A stretch of 64,000 nt of DNA from contig JAFURE010000118.1 of assembly GCA_017471985.1 (NCBI GenBank), forward strand, positions 1 through 64,000, read 5' to 3'. The translations under genes and the position numbers were made by a program. The stretch is from Akkermansia sp. GTDB lineage: Bacteria > Verrucomicrobiota > Verrucomicrobiia > Verrucomicrobiales > Akkermansiaceae. The notes beneath the pieces are model-generated. The model made no database searches. It was not told the origin of the DNA and saw only the letters and a program-made list of their open reading frames with translations. Shown here piece after piece: positions 24,971 to 33,076 of this stretch. Numbering within the stretch: the first letter of the stretch is position 1; each line of letters starts with the position of its first letter.

Positions 24971-26497
24971 TCAGTGGCGGCGAGTATTCCAGATTCCAAG
25001 AGCCATCAACAAAGCCAGCAGTGGCATGATAATGAGAGTAATATGTTCAACTGCACTGCGAGTATGGCGATTGAGGTCAATTTTGACTGTTAAATCCTGA
25101 TTGGAGCTCTTACCGGCATACTCCGGGCGGTGCACCATCCAGGCCCAGAGTGATCGCAGGTAATCAGTCTGCTCTTTTCTGGCGTTCTCTCTGTTGAGCA
25201 TGTCAATATTACCGGTCACAATCATGGTGGAGAGATTGTTGGGGTCATTGTTACTGCCGCGGGTAACAGCAGCCTGCAGGCAAAGAGGGCCTTCCAAATC
25301 TTCTTTCGGATCAAACGTTGGCTCCAAATCACGGCTGGTTTCACCGTAATACTCAGCTGTTGACAGAAGTAGGGGATATATAGTTAACTTGCGGAAAGCT
25401 GCCATATTTTCATCGCCATGCTCCAGTGTCAGCGACATGGACTGACCATCTACCTGAGTCGTGTTATTCCAGAACGCTTTCGTACAGAGGAGCCCCTTGG
25501 GCATGACTGCAGAGATGTTGTAATAGGCTCGCTTGCGATTGCGCAACAATACGCGGTCGGCGTTCGGTCGTATACCTTGCTCACGCAGGAATCGATACAG
25601 CATGGGAAGTTTAGTGTTCGTCGGGTCCAATGCTATGTAGACAGCATGACGCCCTTCGCGCTCCCAGAACTCACGAACCACGCGCATTTCATCTTCGGTG
25701 AAGTCAGTCTGGGGTGAGATGATAACCAAACCTTCAGCATTCTCCGGCAGCATTTCAATCTCGCTCAGGTTAACCCAGGAAAGCTGGATATTGAGTGATG
25801 AGGTAATTAGCCCAAGGTTTTCCAGGAGCGATTGGTCATCGCGCGACACCCCGCCTTTACCTTCCACCACATACATGCGGCGCATATCACCCTCAACAGC
25901 CTCGGTGATGGCAGAGCAAAGCACCTCGTCCATCATGAGAGCCACAATTCGCTTACTTTCATCGGGCAGCACCTCATATTTCATGAATGATGCACCGGGG
26001 CGAATACGCACATGCTTGCGATCGCTGCGATCTTTGTCCTCAAAGGTCTTCAGGGGAATCATGTGGTTGTCGCGGGCATCCACCACGCAAAGGTTCTGGT
26101 CGAACTCCACCCCGTAAATTTGGGAGATTTCGCGCGCCCGATTTGGCTCTCTCAGCGGGTCAAAGCACTCCACCACAACCTTTCCCTTACTGTGGCGCAT
26201 ATATTCCTCGAGCAGAGAGTACATGCGAGTATACCCCGTAGCTGTACGCTGGAATGCAAAAATGATATGGATAGGTTTCTCTCGATTTTGAATACGCTCA
26301 CTGGAAAGCACATTGATTGTGCGCTCCGATATAGAGTAACTCTCCTGCTCGGAGAGGTCAAAACGGGCATATTCCCGACAGCCGATGTAGTTACAGGCCA
26401 GTACGATAATGGAGAGTAGCAGCAGGTTGATCCAAGCCAAAGGATTTCCCTTGGGTTGACGGGCATCCGGATGTCCTGTAATTTTCTTATTGCTCAT
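24971..26497 (-). CDS. GldG-like ABC accessory protein (ABC_transp_aux type)
   Basis: A 508-aa protein with a transmembrane helix near residues 20-42 and one close to the C-terminus (HITLIIMPLLALLMALGIW). The middle matches the GldG/ABC auxiliary domain: FDLSEQESYSISERTINVLSS, an IHIIFAFQR strand, VECFDPLREPNRAREISQIYGV, and GLVIISPQTDFTEDE. It probably works outside the membrane with the neighbouring ATPase and permease. Genes on both sides are within 35 bases on the same strand. Confidence 0.88.
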   Translation of the reverse strand: MSNKKITGHPDARQPKGNPLAWINLLLLSIIVLACNYIGCREYARFDLSEQESYSISERTINVLSSERIQNREKPIHIIFAFQRTATGYTRMYSLLEEYMRHSKGKVVVECFDPLREPNRAREISQIYGVEFDQNLCVVDARDNHMIPLKTFEDKDRSDRKHVRIRPGASFMKYEVLPDESKRIVALMMDEVLCSAITEAVEGDMRRMYVVEGKGGVSRDDQSLLENLGLITSSLNIQLSWVNLSEIEMLPENAEGLVIISPQTDFTEDEMRVVREFWEREGRHAVYIALDPTNTKLPMLYRFLREQGIRPNADRVLLRNRKRAYYNISAVMPKGLLCTKAFWNNTTQVDGQSMSLTLEHGDENMAAFRKLTIYPLLLSTAEYYGETSRDLEPTFDPKEDLEGPLCLQAAVTRGSNNDPNNLSTMIVTGNIDMLNRENARKEQTDYLRSLWAWMVHRPEYAGKSSNQDLTVKIDLNRHTRSAVEHITLIIMPLLALLMALGIWNTRRH

Positions 26498-26530
26498 GAA
26501 TGTGGAAAAGTTTGGAATTAGAGGTAATAA

Positions 26531-27352
26531 TCAGCGGGTCCAGCGTCTGTAGTCAACCACTCGTTTAGTCAGAGCCAGCGTAAACACAGTCAGTGATGTA
26601 TAGAGGATAAGAGGACGCGTGTCGATAACACCGCTTGCAAAGGATTTCACTTGTTCCGTGCAGGAGAGGTAATGGAAAATCGGAGCCGCCGGGAACTCCC
26701 CCCACAACTCGGTTACACGCCCCATGAAATAGTACATAATCATAAGGCAGGTGCAAAGGATGGCCGCAATAATCTGGCTGCGTGTCATGGCTGAGCAAAG
26801 TATACCCAGTGCGACAAAGAAAGACCCGGACAGAGCAAGAATAGCGTATGGGCCAACCCAGTCAGCCAGCATGTAGGTGATGGAGCCTTCCGGCTGTATC
26901 CCATAGCGGAGCTCAGTATAGAAGTTGCCGATATCGCTCACAAGCGGGTAAAGGAGCATGGGCAACCAGAGCAGCAGATAGAAGGTGTATGCGGCGAAAT
27001 ATTTGCCGAGAATAATCTGAGTCGTCGTAACAGGGGCGGTCAACAGGCCTTCCAGCGTACCCTGTCGTTCCTCCTCGGCCAGACAGCGCATGGTGATAAG
27101 GGGGAATATGAAGATGAAATAGAACCAGAAATTAAGGTTATCGAGCATGTGGTACATCACACCATTGCCGGTGGCATGCGTCATAACCTGCAGAACAGCT
27201 TGCAGTATGAAGCCTTGTAACGCCATGGTGCAACCGAGGATAACCCAACCGAAAGGTACGCCCAGGTATCCTTTGAGCTCTTTGTTATAGATGGTACGCA
27301 ACGTAGCAAAGTAGCTGGTGGAGCGTGTTATCGTATTGGTTTTGGAATCCAT
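26531..27352 (-). CDS. ABC-2 type permease (GldF-like)
   Basis: A 273-aa inner-membrane protein with six predicted helices. It starts with the KELKGYLGVPFGWVILG segment typical of GldF/ABC-2 permeases, and LITMRCLAEEERQGTLEGLLTAPVTTTQIILGKY, the conserved cytoplasmic coupling region. It should form the membrane channel with the ATPase encoded just upstream. It lies between the ATPase gene (41 bases) and the GldG-like gene (33 bases). Confidence 0.9.
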   Translation of the reverse strand: MDSKTNTITRSTSYFATLRTIYNKELKGYLGVPFGWVILGCTMALQGFILQAVLQVMTHATGNGVMYHMLDNLNFWFYFIFIFPLITMRCLAEEERQGTLEGLLTAPVTTTQIILGKYFAAYTFYLLLWLPMLLYPLVSDIGNFYTELRYGIQPEGSITYMLADWVGPYAILALSGSFFVALGILCSAMTRSQIIAAILCTCLMIMYYFMGRVTELWGEFPAAPIFHYLSCTEQVKSFASGVIDTRPLILYTSLTVFTLALTKRVVDYRRWTR

Positions 27353-27393
27353 TTTGAGAGAAGGTGATTAGCTGTATTTTCAGAGCAGGGGGG

Positions 27394-28332
27394 TTAATCG
27401 CGTCTGGTCATCTCTACGAAGACATCTTCCAGACTCGGAATATGACGGTAAATATGGCGCATGGGATACCCATGAGCTACTATGATAGCGGCAGCCTTTT
27501 CCCGGGTATCAGTACCGGGTTCTGCACGGACCAGCAGGCGGTTCCAACCGTCCTCGGGCTCCTCGAGTATAACTTTCTTCACAGGCGCAAAGGCCTCGAG
27601 CTCAGCGACCACGGGAGTAGCATCGCCCTTGAACTCAATTGATACACGCCCGGCTGCACGCAGGTTGCGCGTCAGGTTTTCAGGAGTATCGGCGGCTTTT
27701 ATCTCGCCCTGATCAATAATAATCACTTTGTTACAAATCATTTCCACCTCGCTGAGAATGTGCGTGGAAAGTATGACGGTGTGATTTTCAGAGAGTGCGC
27801 GAATCAGCTCTCGAATCTGGCGTATCTGATTCGGATCCAGACCATTAGTCGGTTCATCGAGAATGAGTAAATCCGGATTACCCAGCAAGGCATCTGCAAG
27901 CCCTACGCGCTGACGATAGCCTTTGGAAAGTGTGCTGATGAGGTTTTTGCGCTTCGGTTCCAGTCCACATTTGTCGATAACGTCACCAAGCTGCTGGCGC
28001 ACAGACTTGCCGCAGATTCCTTTCAGGCGAGCGCGATACTCCAGATATTCAAATACGCGCAAGTCATCATACAGCGGAACGTTTTCCGGCATGTAACCCA
28101 AGTGGCGACGGGCTTCCAACGGTTTGTCAATGATGTCGTAGCCGGCTATTGTGGCCGTGCCGGCTGTCGGTGGCAGATAGCCGGTCAGCATTTTCATTGT
28201 TGTCGTTTTACCGGCTCCGTTCGGCCCCAGAAAGCCCACAATCTCGCCTTTGTCTATCGAGAAACTTGCGTCTTTAACGGCTGTAAAACGTCCGAACGTC
28301 TTGTGTAAATGTTCTGCAGTCACCATGCTCAT
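27394..28332 (-). CDS. ABC transporter ATPase (GldA-like)
   Basis: A 312-aa ATPase with Walker A GPNGAGKTT (about residues 35-43), Q-loop region, the signature LSKGYRQRVGLADAL, Walker B LLILDEPTNGLDPNQ, and switch His in STHILSE. The DEPTNGLDPNQI and C-terminal extension fit the GldA/NatA class. It is first in the module with permease, GldG-like and DUF4340 proteins. ATGs at 28332 and 28326 are both possible. In Bacteroidota GldAFG takes part in gliding, but such modules are widespread, so motility is not implied here. Confidence 0.9.
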   Translation of the reverse strand: MSMVTAEHLHKTFGRFTAVKDASFSIDKGEIVGFLGPNGAGKTTTMKMLTGYLPPTAGTATIAGYDIIDKPLEARRHLGYMPENVPLYDDLRVFEYLEYRARLKGICGKSVRQQLGDVIDKCGLEPKRKNLISTLSKGYRQRVGLADALLGNPDLLILDEPTNGLDPNQIRQIRELIRALSENHTVILSTHILSEVEMICNKVIIIDQGEIKAADTPENLTRNLRAAGRVSIEFKGDATPVVAELEAFAPVKKVILEEPEDGWNRLLVRAEPGTDTREKAAAIIVAHGYPMRHIYRHIPSLEDVFVEMTRRD

Positions 28333-28343
28333 ACGCGTTTCTC

Positions 28344-28371
28344 ATTCTACCAGCTTTTCGGAGCTTTTCAA
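28344..28371 (-). promoter_or_regulatory. Promoter of the Gld-type ABC module
   Basis: On the minus strand TTGAAA (28366-28371), 16-bp spacer, TAGAAT (28344-28349), then 11 bases to the ATG at 28332. The predicted leader is only a few bases. Confidence 0.55.
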
Positions 28372-28497
28372 GTTGAAAGTACGTTATCTCGCCTTTGCTG
28401 TCAGATTCAGCAATCGCATTTTGCATTACACGTATTATGCGTAGTTGTAAAATTGTGTGGAAAGTCAGAGTTTTGGTGTCAGAATCGAGATTCTACC

Positions 28498-28526
28498 TTG
28501 ACGCCCCTGCTTGCAACGTGTAGAAT
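28498..28526 (+). promoter_or_regulatory. Promoter of the osmC-like gene (leaderless)
   Basis: TTGACG (28498-28503), 17-bp spacer, TAGAAT (28521-28526), then six bases to the ATG at 28533. This is one of the best matches to consensus in the window, and the expected transcription start falls on the start codon. Confidence 0.72.
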
Positions 28527-28532
28527 GCTCGC

Positions 28533-28940
28533 ATGGTAAAATGCACGATGACATATAGGGGCGGCCTGCGCTGCGAATTGCAACATGGACCCAGCGGCGC
28601 AACGGTAAGCACCGATGCGCCTGTTGACAATCATGGCAAAGGCGAAGCGTTCTCTCCGACAGATTTGATGTGTTCAGCAATGGCTGCTTGTATGGCCACT
28701 ATCATGGGTATCTATGCCGAGAAAGAGAAACTTGACCTCAATGGTCTGAAAATTGAAGTTGGAAAAATCATGAGCGCTAATCCCCGTCGGATTGCCAGGA
28801 TAGAGACAACCATCAACGTACCGCTTCCGGCCGACACACCGCATCGCGAGGCTCTGCACGAGTGTGTGGTCGGCAGTCCTGCTATGCGCAGCCTTCACCC
28901 GGATATCGAGGTACCCATCATCTGGAATTGGCTTGGCTGA
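28533..28940 (+). CDS. OsmC-family protein, second cysteine replaced
   Basis: A 135-aa OsmC/YhfA-type protein. OsmC proteins are thiol peroxidases for organic hydroperoxides. The helix with the peroxidatic cysteine is present (FSPTDLMCSAMAACMATIMGIYA). At the second conserved position, normally xCPVxxSLHP, this protein reads GSPAMRSLHP, with Ser for Cys; a Cys four residues earlier (HECVVG) might stand in. It starts at the conserved N-terminus. A membrane protein gene follows three bases downstream. Confidence 0.88.
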   Translation: MVKCTMTYRGGLRCELQHGPSGATVSTDAPVDNHGKGEAFSPTDLMCSAMAACMATIMGIYAEKEKLDLNGLKIEVGKIMSANPRRIARIETTINVPLPADTPHREALHECVVGSPAMRSLHPDIEVPIIWNWLG

Positions 28941-28943
28941 GAA

Positions 28944-29402
28944 ATGAAACGCCTCAATTTCATTTACAGCGCGGTACCGTTATTTGTACTGCTCAGCTGT
29001 GGGCCATTACTGGTCGGCTTGCTCGGAGCTTCAGCTTTGATGTTGGCAGTAGTGTCTCTACTCATAATCATTGCCTGGGGCGTGGTGTGGATGCGTTTAT
29101 ATACCGGCGGCCGCCTACGCCCCGAGTTCGGCATTCTCAGCGTTCTTCCGCATTCTATATATTACCTTTCGGTATATACGCAAACCAAGGTCTTCACAGA
29201 TCCCACCTGGCAGAATATATACGGTCTTTCATGGCTGGCATTTGTGGGCGTCATGCTGATAGCCCTTCGCCCCGGCAGGCCTGACGAAAATCACAGCAGA
29301 ATGGCTAAAGACCGCACATTCATCATGATGGCAATCCTCACGATTGCCTATGCTTGGTCAACAATGGCCTCTTTTGCATCCCAACTCTTTTACATTCAAT
29401 AA
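28944..29402 (+). CDS. Small four-helix membrane protein, unknown
   Basis: A 152-aa protein with four hydrophobic segments (about residues 8-28, 32-50, 88-106 and 126-146) and no recognised family. It is three bases after the osmC-like gene and four bases before the lipoprotein gene, so the three are probably cotranscribed. No catalytic motif is seen. Confidence 0.7.
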   Translation: MKRLNFIYSAVPLFVLLSCGPLLVGLLGASALMLAVVSLLIIIAWGVVWMRLYTGGRLRPEFGILSVLPHSIYYLSVYTQTKVFTDPTWQNIYGLSWLAFVGVMLIALRPGRPDENHSRMAKDRTFIMMAILTIAYAWSTMASFASQLFYIQ

Positions 29403-29406
29403 CACA

Positions 29407-30111
29407 ATGAAATACACACCTCTCTCATGTGCCGCTATAGCAGTTGCATCTGCAATCCTGTGCTCCTGCAGTTCCGACGAGGGCTGGGGCAGCCCTCGCG
29501 TTCACGGTCGCCACGTACCGACTCTAACACCATTACCACCTGAGCTGGATCCCGAGGTTCAACGCAGAGAGGCCGCTCGCGCAGAACGTAAACGACAGGC
29601 TGCTCTTGCACAGAATCAGCCATCCCCGGCATCTCAATCAGCTGTAAGCCAGCCACAGCCGACAGCCAAGGTCCAGACGGCAGCTGCAGCACCCGTTAAT
29701 GAGACCGTGACCCCGGCTCCTGTACAATCTAAACCCGTTCAGATGATTCCACCGCCTGAGCCGAAGCCGATAGCAACGCCAGCGGTACAACCCAAAAAAG
29801 CGCCTCAGGCATCCGTCGCTCAGACTCAGCCCAAGACTCAGGTTCAGACTCCTAAGCCACAACCTGTAGCAGCTCAGTCAGCACCGCAGAAAAAAGCGCC
29901 TCAGGTAACGGCTGAGCAAACTCAGCCTAAGCCCACAGTGCAGGCCCCTGCCCCCAAACCGGCTACGCAAGCTCCGACGCCTAAACCGGTCGCCCGCCCT
30001 GTAGTTCAGCCGGTTGAGAAACCGCAGCCGAGCCCGGTCTCCTCGCCGGCAAAGAAGAAACGCTACCCGGTCATGCCCGGCCAGAACCGAGGTTTGAAGT
30101 TACGCGATTAA
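29407..30111 (+). CDS. Pro/Gln/Ala-rich lipoprotein
   Basis: A 234-aa predicted lipoprotein with lipobox AILC followed by SCSSDEG. After a short Arg/Lys-rich region the chain is low-complexity, rich in Pro, Ala, Gln, Lys and Thr, with imperfect repeats such as KKAPQASVAQTQPK and KKAPQVTAEQTQPK. It ends with a basic segment (KKKRYPVMPGQNRGLKLRD). It may span the periplasm or bind peptidoglycan, but there is no SPOR, TonB or LysM domain. The start at 29407 puts the lipobox at the right distance; an upstream in-frame ATG at 29344 lies in the previous gene. Confidence 0.75.
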   Translation: MKYTPLSCAAIAVASAILCSCSSDEGWGSPRVHGRHVPTLTPLPPELDPEVQRREAARAERKRQAALAQNQPSPASQSAVSQPQPTAKVQTAAAAPVNETVTPAPVQSKPVQMIPPPEPKPIATPAVQPKKAPQASVAQTQPKTQVQTPKPQPVAAQSAPQKKAPQVTAEQTQPKPTVQAPAPKPATQAPTPKPVARPVVQPVEKPQPSPVSSPAKKKRYPVMPGQNRGLKLRD

Positions 30112-30119
30112 CTTAGTAT

Positions 30120-30848
30120 ATGCCAAAGCAAAGACTGGATGTCCTCGTTGTATCTCTTGGGCTGTGCGACTCCCGCGAACAGGCCCAGCGGCTCATTATA
30201 GCGGGCGAGGTTCTCGTTAAAGGCCAACCCGTAACAAAACCGGGCACAAAGGTCGATGACACCCTGCCCATTACAGTTAAGAACAAGCCCAAGTATGTGA
30301 GCCGTGGCGGACTGAAACTCGAAGGTGCACTCAAGGCATTCCCTGTTAAGGCAGAAGGAAAAGTTTGCCTGGACATTGGTTCTTCCACCGGCGGGTTTAC
30401 AGACTGCCTGCTCCAGAACGGAGCACTGAGAGTTCATGCAGTGGATGTCGGCACCAATCAGCTGGTATGGAAACTGCGCAATGACCCTCGCGTGATTGTA
30501 AAGGAGCAATTCAATGCCCGTTACATGACCCCGGCTGATTTAGGTGAAAAGGTACAATTAATAGTGAGCGATGTTTCTTTCATTTCTCTCACCAAGATTC
30601 TGCCTGCGGCCTACGATTGCCTGGAGGACGGCGGCGATTTGCTTGTTCTCATCAAGCCCCAGTTTGAGTTACAACCGGAGGATATCGGCCCCGGCGGAAT
30701 TGTAAGGGATGCGGCTTTGCACCGGCGAGCTGTCGACAAAATTCACGATTTTGTTGTCAACGAACTTCACCGGGAATGGATGGGGGTGGCAGATTCTCCC
30801 ATTACCGGTATGGAGGGGAATAAGGAGTTTCTGGCCTGGCTGCGCTGA
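30120..30848 (+). CDS. tlyA: TlyA-type rRNA 2'-O-methyltransferase
   Basis: A 242-aa protein with an N-terminal S4 RNA-binding domain (RLDVLVVSLGLCDSREQAQRLI) and a FtsJ-type methyltransferase domain. Seen are YVSRGGLKLEGAL, the SAM loop DIGSSTGGFTDCLLQ, VHAVDVGTNQL, and IKPQFE with the conserved Lys. TlyA proteins methylate ribose in 16S and 23S rRNA. It is the last gene of the osmC-led run and converges on aroK seven bases away. Confidence 0.93.
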   Translation: MPKQRLDVLVVSLGLCDSREQAQRLIIAGEVLVKGQPVTKPGTKVDDTLPITVKNKPKYVSRGGLKLEGALKAFPVKAEGKVCLDIGSSTGGFTDCLLQNGALRVHAVDVGTNQLVWKLRNDPRVIVKEQFNARYMTPADLGEKVQLIVSDVSFISLTKILPAAYDCLEDGGDLLVLIKPQFELQPEDIGPGGIVRDAALHRRAVDKIHDFVVNELHREWMGVADSPITGMEGNKEFLAWLR

Positions 30849-30854
30849 CGTGCG

Positions 30855-31418
30855 TCAGGCAAAGAACTTCAAAGCGGCCTCGTGAATGAGCGGTACTGTG
30901 TCCTGAATACTGATGTTGGAAGAATCCAACCGTAAATGCGCAGCCTCGGCATAAAGCGGAGTTCGCTCACGGTGGAGACGCGTCAGAATATCAAACCTGT
31001 CCGGCGACTGTAGTAACGGTCTGTTCTGGCTGCGCGATGTACGCTCGAGCAGAGTCGGCACATCAACATTGAACCATACCACAAACCCCATACGGTGCAG
31101 AATTTCACGATTAATAGCCTTGAGAACCACGCCGCCACCGGTGGAAATAATCACAGCCCCCTTGCCGGAAACGATTGTGTCGTCCTCGATATAGCGCAAC
31201 AAAGCCGTTTCGAGCGCGCGAAAATGGCCTTCACCCTCATCCCTGAAGATATCTGAAATCTTCTTACCGATTTGCTCTTCAATGATTGAGTCCATATCAA
31301 TGAGCGGCATACCGGTCATTTTACTAAGCTCCTTGCCGATGGTCGTCTTACCACTTCCCATCAAACCAATCAGTATGATAGGGCGACCCTTGGTATCTAT
31401 GGGCATGCAGGGCTCCAT
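30855..31418 (-). CDS. aroK: Shikimate kinase
   Basis: Phosphorylates shikimate in aromatic amino acid synthesis. It has Walker A GLMGSGKTTIG, shikimate-binding IDMDSIIEEQ and FR residues (GHFRALE), STGGGVV, and the lid RPLLQ. Length 187 aa from the ATG at 31418; ATG 31406 would give 183 aa and also fits. The longer TTG start at 31430 is less likely. The upstream gap has no promoter I can place with confidence. Confidence 0.93.
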   Translation of the reverse strand: MEPCMPIDTKGRPIILIGLMGSGKTTIGKELSKMTGMPLIDMDSIIEEQIGKKISDIFRDEGEGHFRALETALLRYIEDDTIVSGKGAVIISTGGGVVLKAINREILHRMGFVVWFNVDVPTLLERTSRSQNRPLLQSPDRFDILTRLHRERTPLYAEAAHLRLDSSNISIQDTVPLIHEAALKFFA

Positions 31419-31584
31419 GTCAGTAAGCAACTCAGACTAAAAACTTAACAATTCATTTCCTTCGCTATTGACAATACTGCCCCAATCATCCTTTCGTCGG
31501 TTGCAGAGTCCCATTGTTGGTAAGCGAAGCATCATATCAGGGAGATTTTACCAGATTTTTTGAGTCTTGGCAAGCGTGTAGTAC

Positions 31585-31613
31585 TTGAAATCCGCGCGCT
31601 GCTGTGCTACACT
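31585..31613 (+). promoter_or_regulatory. Promoter of the 64-aa membrane protein gene (leaderless, GTG)
   Basis: TTGAAA (31585-31590), 17-bp spacer, TACACT (31608-31613), then six bases to GTG 31620. The pattern equals that of other genes here and is the main support for the small gene and its start. Confidence 0.6.
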
Positions 31614-31619
31614 CGCTGC

Positions 31620-31814
31620 GTGATACAAGAGGAGCTCCCCAAAAACGACGACATTATTTATGGTAAGCAGACCAAGAAGGTCATGAATCACCAGCGCAAT
31701 GCCTCCCGCCATCAGGTCAGACCCGCGGTAATTATATTCTGGTACCTGCTTGCTCTTGTATCTATTTGTTTGTGGACCCTGCAACTGCTGGGATATTTGC
31801 CGACTCTGTGGTAA
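31620..31814 (+). CDS. Small single-pass membrane protein, 64 aa
   Basis: An unrecognised 64-aa protein with a GTG start. It has a charged N-terminal half (IQEELPKNDDIIYGKQTKKV) and one transmembrane helix near the C-terminus (PAVIIFWYLLALVSICLWTLQLLGYL). Support comes from a promoter six bases before the GTG. A shorter version from ATG 31683 would keep only the helix. Its last 53 bases overlap the 3' end of the lipoprotein hydrolase gene on the other strand. Confidence 0.55.
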   Translation: MIQEELPKNDDIIYGKQTKKVMNHQRNASRHQVRPAVIIFWYLLALVSICLWTLQLLGYLPTLW

Positions 31815-32535
31815 TTAACTGCCTACGCAACAAATCAAACAAGGAAACACCTTGTTTACAGCCTCTGCTGAGCAACAGGGACAGAGCGTTGTCATGGATA
31901 TAATGAAGTCCTGCTTCATCTCTGTTTCGCCCATCGAATCTCAGGTTAGCATCCGCTTGTCTGCAGGAGTTCCATCTTCCCCCCATGACCGCAATATAAT
32001 CGTGACTTGAAAGTGAGTTGACCACATAGGCATTACCCCACCATTTCACGGCAGACGGGCGACTGGGGGTATATCCTCTATCGGCAGGGTCAAGTGTAAT
32101 GAGGTACACGCCACCATCTTCATAATTGAGCAAGTGCGCAGTTCTCAGCGCCATCGAGGCTCCCATGCTATGTCCGATAAGGATAACTGCGGCACCGGGA
32201 TTGTTGCGGCGATAAGTTGCTATATGATTGCAGATTTCTGCAGCCCCCTGCTCCATATTGTCCGGCCGACCGGCATGCCAGTGATAATAGGCTCTTGTTT
32301 CAGGGCCATCTTCCAGAGCCGGCAGCCTGAGCATGACATACGGCATAATTCTGCTGATTTCATCTCCAAAGCCGCCAATAAATATGACTGCCGGCCCCTT
32401 ACCTTGCTCCGGGAGGGGTGACTGTGGCAGGGGTTGTCGAAACTCCTCGCTGACTACAGTGGCAACAGGCTGTTCTGCCATAACAACAGAACAGCCTGAC
32501 AGTAAAGAAATAATTCTGAACCAATTAGCGAGCAC
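31762..32535 (-). CDS. Alpha/beta hydrolase lipoprotein
   Basis: A predicted 257-aa lipoprotein with an alpha/beta hydrolase fold. From the GTG at 32535 the chain reads LANWFRIISLLSGCS, a good lipoprotein signal with Cys at about residue 15. Catalytic features are an oxyanion strand VIFIGGFGDE, nucleophile elbow IGHSMGAS, an Asp in ITLDPADRG, and a His in LHYIHDNA. The substrate may be a lipid or ester. The start is uncertain because the frame is open into the upstream gene; GTG 32535 overlaps that gene's end by 11 bases. Confidence 0.72.
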   Translation of the reverse strand: MLANWFRIISLLSGCSVVMAEQPVATVVSEEFRQPLPQSPLPEQGKGPAVIFIGGFGDEISRIMPYVMLRLPALEDGPETRAYYHWHAGRPDNMEQGAAEICNHIATYRRNNPGAAVILIGHSMGASMALRTAHLLNYEDGGVYLITLDPADRGYTPSRPSAVKWWGNAYVVNSLSSHDYIAVMGGRWNSCRQADANLRFDGRNRDEAGLHYIHDNALSLLLSRGCKQGVSLFDLLRRQLITTESANIPAVAGSTNK

Positions 32536-33040
32536 GGCGCATAAGGGGCATGACAGGGTGAGATTCCTCTTCTGATGCAGGGACCTCGGCCTTACCTTCC
32601 AGTTTTTCAATTTTGGTAACAGGGCGGAACGGCTCCATTACCTGTCCGAAATCACCATAGTAATGGTCCTGAGTCATACGTACCTGATCCCCCGCGCTGA
32701 GGGTAGAAATCAGTTTTTGCACGTCCTCATTCTGTCCGGGAACATCGCGGAGCATGTCAACCATGATGACGGAACCGGCCTCGGCCTTGTCATCCCCGTA
32801 CTTACCGGGCTTTTTGTAATCTTCGTTCGTTACCACACGGAAGGTAGCGACCTTGGCAGCGTGACCGCAACGGTTGGGGCAAAGGGCTGTGCGGAACATG
32901 CAGGGGCGCTCTTTGGTGCCAACATATACGGCCACTACAGTATTGCTGGCCAGTAGGTCAGCTTTCGCCGGCATGGGGGCAGCAAATAAGGTAGGAACTG
33001 CCAACACTGCCATTGTTATGATTGAGTTAATGAGTTTCAT
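32525..33040 (-). CDS. Secreted protein of unknown function
   Basis: A 171-aa protein with a signal peptide (MKLINSIITMAVLAVPTLFA) and a compact mature domain of about 110 residues with three cysteines in RPCMFRTALCPNRCGHA, followed by strands (VATFRVV, SVIMVDML, DQVRMTQDHYYG). The tail is charged. No family is recognised. It begins 32 bases after the methyltransferase gene and overlaps the hydrolase gene by 11 bases. Confidence 0.72.
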   Translation of the reverse strand: MKLINSIITMAVLAVPTLFAAPMPAKADLLASNTVVAVYVGTKERPCMFRTALCPNRCGHAAKVATFRVVTNEDYKKPGKYGDDKAEAGSVIMVDMLRDVPGQNEDVQKLISTLSAGDQVRMTQDHYYGDFGQVMEPFRPVTKIEKLEGKAEVPASEEESHPVMPLMRRAR

Positions 33041-33047
33041 ATTATTT

Positions 33048-33076
33048 GGGTTATGTGAGAAAGTTTATGAGTTCAA
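33048..33076 (-). promoter_or_regulatory. Possible promoter of the 33040 secreted protein gene
   Basis: On the minus strand TTGAAC (33071-33076), 17-bp spacer, TAACCC (33048-33053), seven bases before the ATG. The -10 match is poor but the geometry equals that of the leaderless promoters elsewhere. The -35 box overlaps the end of the upstream gene. Confidence 0.35.

Noticed and set aside
24971-28332. Gliding motility locus
   Set aside because: GldA/F/G-like ABC modules are found widely outside gliding bacteria, and no other gld, spr or T9SS gene is here.
30838-30860. Small hairpin CTGACG/CGTCAG between tlyA and aroK as a terminator
   Set aside because: The stem is six pairs with a two-base loop and there is no T-run on either strand.
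31659-31685. Eight-codon leader peptide before the ATG at 31683
   Set aside because: It overlaps the ATG by four bases, but the leaderless promoter points to GTG 31620 in the main frame, so a separate leader is not needed.
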